From: a virus
Length of the DNA: 64,000 bases
Reading direction: 5' to 3' (one strand)
Virus record (IMG/VR): IMGVR_UViG_3300042379_000363
Coordinates: 62,001-126,000 of that record
The notes below the pieces were generated by a model, which was not told the DNA's origin, did no database searches, and was given only the letters and a program-made list of their open reading frames with translations. The position numbers and the translations under genes are program-made. Positions 59,681 through 64,000 of the stretch are shown piece after piece; the first letter of the stretch is position 1, and each line of letters starts with the position of its first letter.

Positions 59681-60505
59681 TTATTTTAATAAGTTATAAT
59701 ATTCTTTAAAGTGTTTAATTCTGTCAGGTAAACCAATGGTTCCACCATTTACTCTTTTAGTAACCGACGTTACCGTAGCATCATCCGAGCCTTTATCACA
59801 AATAGACCATAATTTATTTGAGTCAAAGAAGAATGCCGCAGACGCTAACGGATATTTTGTTGCAACTAAATCAGGATTTCCAATACAATCTTCTCCGATG
59901 AATTTAGTGAAATTTTTATAGTTGTCTTTACCAGTTAATTGGATATATCCTCTACCTCTGAATTTATAACCTTCCTTTGTAGATTCATCACCATTACCCA
60001 TTCTTCCACCATATACTTTTGATGCGATTTTTTCAGGGTTTTTTGCGTAAGGTGTTGCCGCAGCTTCACTTATAAAATATTTTTTAAATGTGTCTTTTAA
60101 ACCTTTTGCTGAATAATTTAAGTTTTCCGACACTGATTTGAATCCACCTGATTCGTGACCACATTGAGCTAAGAAGTGAGCTAATCTTAATGGATTAGTA
60201 ATGTTGAATTTTTTTGCTGTGTCCGGAATCTGAGCAATTACTGATTCAGGGATATGTCCTTTTAATTTTTCTAATTTAAATGGACCACCTGTTGGAATCA
60301 CAACATCTTCTTTGATTATCTCACCCGGAAACATTTTTTTCCAAGTTCCTTCACCAACTATTCCGTCAGCAGTTAATCCGTTTTTGGTTTGCCATTCTTT
60401 AACCAATTTCTCGGTACCGGGACCAAAATTACCATCAGAGGTTGTCCCTAATTTTGTTTGTAGTTTTTTTACGTCGTCACCTTTCGACCCTACTTTTAAT
60501 AACAT
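59681..60505 (-). CDS. endolysin: PG-binding + GH19 chitinase-like lysozyme
   Basis: 274 aa. N-terminal PG-binding type 1 repeat (KGDDVKKLQTKLGTTSDGNF, about 8-65). GH19-type catalytic domain (about 95-270): LAHFLAQCGHESGGFKSVSE contains the catalytic Glu, then YGGRMGN, YKFRGRGYIQLTGKDNY and CIGNPDLVATKYPLA. No signal peptide, so needs a holin. Directly behind the PAS membrane gene. Confidence 0.9.
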   Translation of the reverse strand: MLLKVGSKGDDVKKLQTKLGTTSDGNFGPGTEKLVKEWQTKNGLTADGIVGEGTWKKMFPGEIIKEDVVIPTGGPFKLEKLKGHIPESVIAQIPDTAKKFNITNPLRLAHFLAQCGHESGGFKSVSENLNYSAKGLKDTFKKYFISEAAATPYAKNPEKIASKVYGGRMGNGDESTKEGYKFRGRGYIQLTGKDNYKNFTKFIGEDCIGNPDLVATKYPLASAAFFFDSNKLWSICDKGSDDATVTSVTKRVNGGTIGLPDRIKHFKEYYNLLK

Positions 60506-60580
60506 ATTGTCTTTGATATTTAATTAGTTTATTAATATAAATATCAAAGACAATTCAATTTTAGTTATTTGTGGTAAATT

Positions 60581-61702
60581 TTAATTACTTGAGGGTTTAT
60601 TACTACCATCCTGCGTGGCGTATTTAATTCCCATAATTGTACCAACGATTGAAAATGCGTTAGTTAATAATACACTAAACATATTTGACCAAGTTGAACC
60701 AATAATTTGTGTATCTTGATTTGTCACAATAGCCACCCAATATAACATAGTTGTCACAATACCAACACCAACTATAACAGCCAATGCACATTTAACAATT
60801 ATTTTTATTAACTCATTTTGACTCTTTTTCAATACTACATCTAAATCATTCAGAGCGGCATTTTTTTCTAATTCAATTGAGTGTTTAAGTTTTTGAGAGT
60901 TTTCCAACTCAATTGTCAAATTAGTCGTAAGTTCATTTATTTTTTTCTTATTATTTACTGACTCAGTAATATCTGTCGCAATTTTAACTACTTCAGTAAT
61001 ATTTCCTTTACTGTCAACCACAGGATTATAAGATGCCTGTAAATAAACAATAGAACCATCTACTTTTCTTCTTTCAAATATTCCATCAAAAAACTTACCC
61101 TTTCTTAGATTTTCCCAAAACTTAATATACTCATCGGACTTTGAATACTCGTAACTTACAAAAACACTGTGATGTTTCCCTATTAAATTATTTTTTTCGT
61201 TGGGTTTATACCCCATAGTTTCTAAAAATATAGAATTTACATCTAATATAAATCCATCTGTATTAAAATTAATAAGAGCAGTACTTCGGTTAATTGCGTC
61301 TATTTGTTTCTTGCTATCAACAATTGACGTAATGTCAGTAGCGATTTTCATTATTTTAGTAATCTTACCACTATCATCAAAAATAGGATTATAAGTCGCT
61401 TGAAGATTTATAAGACTTCTATCTTTTCTTCTCCTTTCAAATTCTCCCTGGTAGTACTTACCACTTCTTAATATGTCCCAAAATTTTTCATATTCAGGTG
61501 ACTTTGCATATTCTTCACATACAAAAGTACTATGGTGTTTACCAATAAGTTCATCGTGATTACCGATTCCATACCCCATTGCCACCAAAAAAATGTCATT
61601 AACACCTAATATAATTCCCGATAAATCGAAATAAATAATAGCATTACTTCTGTTAATTGCCTCAAGACGGCTTAATAATTCTTCTTTTGATAGGTTTTTC
61701 AT
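60581..61702 (-). CDS. tandem-PAS membrane protein beside endolysin
   Basis: 373 aa. Two homologous PAS/PAC units (about 15-130 and 135-250; each NRSxAxIxFxxxGxILxVN...GKHHSxFV...GxFxRRxxDGS). A coiled linker (about 252-300) and two membrane helices follow (about 303-325 and 337-358), then a short polar tail. PAS pairs of this type sense redox, oxygen or small ligands in chemoreceptors; no kinase or MCP signalling domain follows. The hairpin at the C-terminus plus location suggests a sensor-gated holin. Confidence 0.75.
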   Translation of the reverse strand: MKNLSKEELLSRLEAINRSNAIIYFDLSGIILGVNDIFLVAMGYGIGNHDELIGKHHSTFVCEEYAKSPEYEKFWDILRSGKYYQGEFERRRKDRSLINLQATYNPIFDDSGKITKIMKIATDITSIVDSKKQIDAINRSTALINFNTDGFILDVNSIFLETMGYKPNEKNNLIGKHHSVFVSYEYSKSDEYIKFWENLRKGKFFDGIFERRKVDGSIVYLQASYNPVVDSKGNITEVVKIATDITESVNNKKKINELTTNLTIELENSQKLKHSIELEKNAALNDLDVVLKKSQNELIKIIVKCALAVIVGVGIVTTMLYWVAIVTNQDTQIIGSTWSNMFSVLLTNAFSIVGTIMGIKYATQDGSNKPSSN

Positions 61703-61783
61703 AATTGTTGTGTTTTATAGATTTGGTTACTAATAAATATCAACAAATAATTGTATTAACTATTTCTTTTATTTTTTTTTGTG

Positions 61784-61956
61784 TTATATTGGTAAACCGT
61801 GAAAATTAGGTATAATTGGTGAAATTTGATTATTATACCCCTGAAGTTGTGAATTATGGGTATACCCAACCTGATTCCTTGTGGAGTTATTATAATTTGG
61901 TGTTGTGGAGTTATTAGTTTTTGGTGTAGAATTATCACCGGATGTTACAGATGACT
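61784..61956 (-). other. open frame after stop of 61945 gene
   Basis: In the -1 frame relative to the 60-aa gene, an N/S/T/P-rich open stretch (TPKTNNSTTPNYNNSTRNQ) continues for about 57 codons with no ATG. It may be a tail lost by frameshift or reached by -1 slippage. Confidence 0.35.
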
Positions 61957-62127
61957 AAGTCGATTGATTTCCTGTTGTAGTTGGATAACTTTATTTTGAT
62001 TTGATTCCTCTTTTTTGGTAATTATTTCTTCCAATTCAACTAATAAAGGTTTAACTTCTTTCAATTTAGTTTGACTTTTAATTTCCTCAAATAGTTGATT
62101 AATTTCTGACATTCTTGTTTGTTCCAT
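61945..62127 (-). CDS. coiled-coil protein, 60 aa
   Basis: MEQTRMSEINQLFEEIKSQT..., K/E/Q heptads to the end. Unknown. Confidence 0.55.
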   Translation of the reverse strand: MEQTRMSEINQLFEEIKSQTKLKEVKPLLVELEEIITKKEESNQNKVIQLQQEINRLSHL

Positions 62128-62161
62128 AATTCATAAATATTTTATAAACCAAAAAAAGTCA

Positions 62162-62341
62162 CTATATTGTGACTTTCCTTATTACCTTCTTGGTTTTAAC
62201 CACCGGTCGTTTATATTTTATTTCGACCTCATACGGTCCAAATGTGCTTTTTGAAGTGTCGTATCTCCAAATAATCGTCTCGTCTATATCATCATAAACT
62301 TGTTCCCATTTTTTCCCTATTTCTTTTACTACTTTACTCAT
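62162..62341 (-). CDS. hypothetical basic protein, 59 aa
   Basis: MSKVVKEIGKKWEQVYDDID... ends KTKKVIRKVTI, TAG stop. Unknown. Confidence 0.55.
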   Translation of the reverse strand: MSKVVKEIGKKWEQVYDDIDETIIWRYDTSKSTFGPYEVEIKYKRPVVKTKKVIRKVTI

Positions 62342-62377
62342 AGGACAAAATTAAATAATCTTTATGACATTTCAAAA

Positions 62378-62575
62378 TTAATTTTCTTTTTTTTTCTCTT
62401 TTTTCCATTCAAACCAAAAAGCCAACAAAACTAATATGTTCATACCACAAGAAGCCAAGATTTCATAAATATCTTTATAGATATTCAAACTTAAATGAAC
62501 GTGACCAACAACCCAAAAAGGTACTGCCAAATTACTACCAATCCATATTATTAAAAATGTTAAAAATTTCTTCAT
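62378..62575 (-). CDS. two-helix membrane protein, 65 aa
   Basis: Hydrophobic helices at about 3-25 and 39-56 with a K/E-rich tail (FEWKKEKKKEN). Holin-like size and plan, close to the lysis genes. Confidence 0.55.
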   Translation of the reverse strand: MKKFLTFLIIWIGSNLAVPFWVVGHVHLSLNIYKDIYEILASCGMNILVLLAFWFEWKKEKKKEN

Positions 62576-62595
62576 AGTAATAAATACTATTCATT

Positions 62596-63423
62596 TTAAT
62601 ATGTCTCAACTAATTCTTTATTTATATTGTAAGCTCTCGCCAATCTTGTTAGACCAATCCCCGCACCAAAACGTGGGAAGAAGTCCAAAGATAAGAATTC
62701 TTCCAATTCTTTCTCAACTCTATCTTTCCCAAATAATTCAAATAGTTTCTGAGAGTAACCACCATTTTCTATGGTATAGAACATCTCTCTCATCTTAACA
62801 ACATCACAACTTCTCTCAGCTGAACCAATTGTTTCTTGCCCAAAAAGGATTACGTCAACCTTATTGAAGATGTTATCTGAATTATGTTTCATATTCCAAA
62901 ATGGGTTTGTTCTAATTGGGAAGTTTTGTAATGAAATAACCTCACTTTTTTCTTTCCACATTCTTGATTCGTGTTCGTCCTCTAAAATGGATACACCACC
63001 GTATTCTTTACACACATCTTCATAGTTTACCTCAACCGGTGAATCAAATCCTAAGAATTGTAACAATTCAAGTTCTAATGCAACCAAATCTTCCATCGTT
63101 CCTTTTGATTCAAATTCAAACATTGGGAAGATTAATTCGTGACGACCCGGGATTGGATTTTTCTCTTCTCTGTATGATGTTGATATACAGAATACACCGT
63201 CCCATTCAGGATTTTTCAATAATTCATATTCCAACCACATTTGTCCTGTCTGTGGTAACGGCCAAATTTCACCTCCATATTCAAATGTTTTAACTGAATG
63301 TGGATTTTCGCAAGCAGCTAAAATAGATAATCGTGATTGAGATGGAACCTCAATAAAGTTCTTGTTTACAAAGAACGTTCTCATTTTTTGTACCAATTCG
63401 TGGTAAGTTTTTGTTTGTTTCAT
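62596..63423 (-). CDS. class II aminoacyl-tRNA synthetase-like core, 275 aa
   Basis: Motif 2 SYREEKNPIPGRHELIFPMF (about 83-102) and motif 3 GAGIGLTRLARAY (about 253-265) mark a class IIb catalytic core (Asp/Asn/Lys type). No anticodon-binding OB domain, so it may aminoacylate something other than a full tRNA, as the EpmA and AsnA paralogs do. Notable beside a phage tRNA array. Confidence 0.8.
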   Translation of the reverse strand: MKQTKTYHELVQKMRTFFVNKNFIEVPSQSRLSILAACENPHSVKTFEYGGEIWPLPQTGQMWLEYELLKNPEWDGVFCISTSYREEKNPIPGRHELIFPMFEFESKGTMEDLVALELELLQFLGFDSPVEVNYEDVCKEYGGVSILEDEHESRMWKEKSEVISLQNFPIRTNPFWNMKHNSDNIFNKVDVILFGQETIGSAERSCDVVKMREMFYTIENGGYSQKLFELFGKDRVEKELEEFLSLDFFPRFGAGIGLTRLARAYNINKELVETY

Positions 63424-63616
63424 AGTTTTATATTTAATTTTAATTGTTTACGTATGGGCAAAAAAAAGTCCCTAAAATAAAATAGGGACTTACTTGTTAA
63501 GTAATATAATTGTTCGGCGTGTATAGTTTGTATCTCGTCATTGGTAATAAATATACTATACTCAGATAAAAAATCAATATGTTTTACTTTTTAATTTACT
63601 TATTTATTATTGGGAT

Positions 63617-63802
63617 ATGAACAACGACCAAAAAGCCCAATTGTACAGCCAATTAACTTATAGTTTTGATAAGCTGTCTAACGAAATCGCCTCAATTAAA
63701 GGTGAGAGTATCGACCTAAATTCAAATCAGTTACTGAAAATTAGACAACTCCAAGAAGAACAGGGTCGTATAATGAATAAGTTACAACAGATTATGTCTT
63801 AA
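63617..63802 (+). CDS. coiled-coil protein, 61 aa
   Basis: MNNDQKAQLYSQLTYSFDKL...QLQEEQGRIMNKLQQIM; helical. Single gene with terminator. Confidence 0.6.
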   Translation: MNNDQKAQLYSQLTYSFDKLSNEIASIKGESIDLNSNQLLKIRQLQEEQGRIMNKLQQIMS

Positions 63803-63803
63803 A

Positions 63804-63835
63804 AAATAAACCCCCAATTAAGGGGGTTTTTTATT
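63804..63835. terminator. bidirectional terminator
   Basis: AACCCCC-AATTAA-GGGGGTT with T tract. Confidence 0.8.
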
Positions 63836-64000
63836 AAACAAACTCTACTTCGTTTGTATCCGGATTCCAATCAACAGTCATTGGTTTTTGAGTGTAGATG
63901 TATCTCTCATCTAATACCGCAGAGTTAAAGTGATGTGTGTCCCCTTTTTTAACGTAACCATATCCGGTGTGGATATGACCAACATTATGAAGTTTAACGT
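63834..64000 (-). CDS. metallophosphoesterase C-terminus (partial)
   Basis: Ends ...LHNVGHIHTGYGYVKKGDTH then FNSAVLDERYIYTQKP. GHIHTG is the last metal-ligand motif of calcineurin-like phosphoesterases. 5' part outside the window. A second phosphoesterase besides 16906-17568. Confidence 0.7.
   Translation of the reverse strand, partial: VKLHNVGHIHTGYGYVKKGDTHHFNSAVLDERYIYTQKPMTVDWNPDTNEVEFV

Noticed and set aside
61756-61938. 60-codon frame rich in I, H and Q
   Set aside because: It overlaps a better open stretch in another frame; composition is unlike a protein.

Overview
The window looks like part of a very large, AT-rich tailed-phage genome that infects a Bacteroidota (Flavobacterium-like) host. 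Three things support this. Promoters repeatedly match TTG-N18-20-TAnnTTTG, the Bacteroidota sigma-A type. Lipoproteins and signal peptides are of Bacteroidota style. Phage-type genes (endolysins, holin-like proteins, free-standing HNH nucleases, a huge tRNA array, virion-like proteins sharing one N-terminal leader) sit beside genes that usually belong to cells (a ClpC-type unfoldase, DnaK, tmRNA, SmpB, RNA ligase). No terminase, major capsid or polymerase lies in the window, so phage origin is inferred. TAG, TAA and TGA are all used as stops, so the code is standard.

Layout: 1-8.7 kb carries the ClpC-like unfoldase, leader proteins, an M20 peptidase, tmRNA with a non-standard tag, and SmpB. 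8.7-9.6 kb holds one long structured RNA with its own promoter and terminator. 9.9-11.4 kb is a small tRNA group containing two tRNA genes whose T arm precedes their D arm (circularly permuted). 12.4-18.6 kb has a cell-wall peptidase behind a GAF membrane protein, then an RNA-repair set (RNA ligase, P-loop kinase, metallophosphoesterase, receiver-like protein). 18.6-21.4 kb has a TP-repeat protein and a probable virion protein. 21.5-33 kb is the main leftward tRNA array, with isotypes for every amino acid except Ala, an initiator tRNA, HNH genes, small genes and structured RNA spacers. 33-34.6 kb is small genes. 34.6-46.9 kb carries large leader-bearing virion-like proteins. 47-58.7 kb holds a thioesterase, a holin-like protein, an epimerase, two HAD phosphatases, an RpoA-CTD-like protein and DnaK. 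58.7-64 kb holds a GH19 endolysin behind a PAS-domain membrane protein, and a class II aaRS-like core.

Three systems stand out. (1) Rearranged tRNA genes are encoded near ligase, kinase and phosphatase genes that could repair or circularise RNA ends. (2) Many unrelated proteins share short N-terminal leaders that often end in EQ, resembling the capsid-targeting sequences of T4 internal head proteins. (3) Two wall hydrolases are each preceded by a membrane protein with a sensory domain, suggesting lysis tied to host state. The tmRNA, SmpB and N-domain-less ClpC set suggests a phage-specific tag-and-degrade route through host ClpP.
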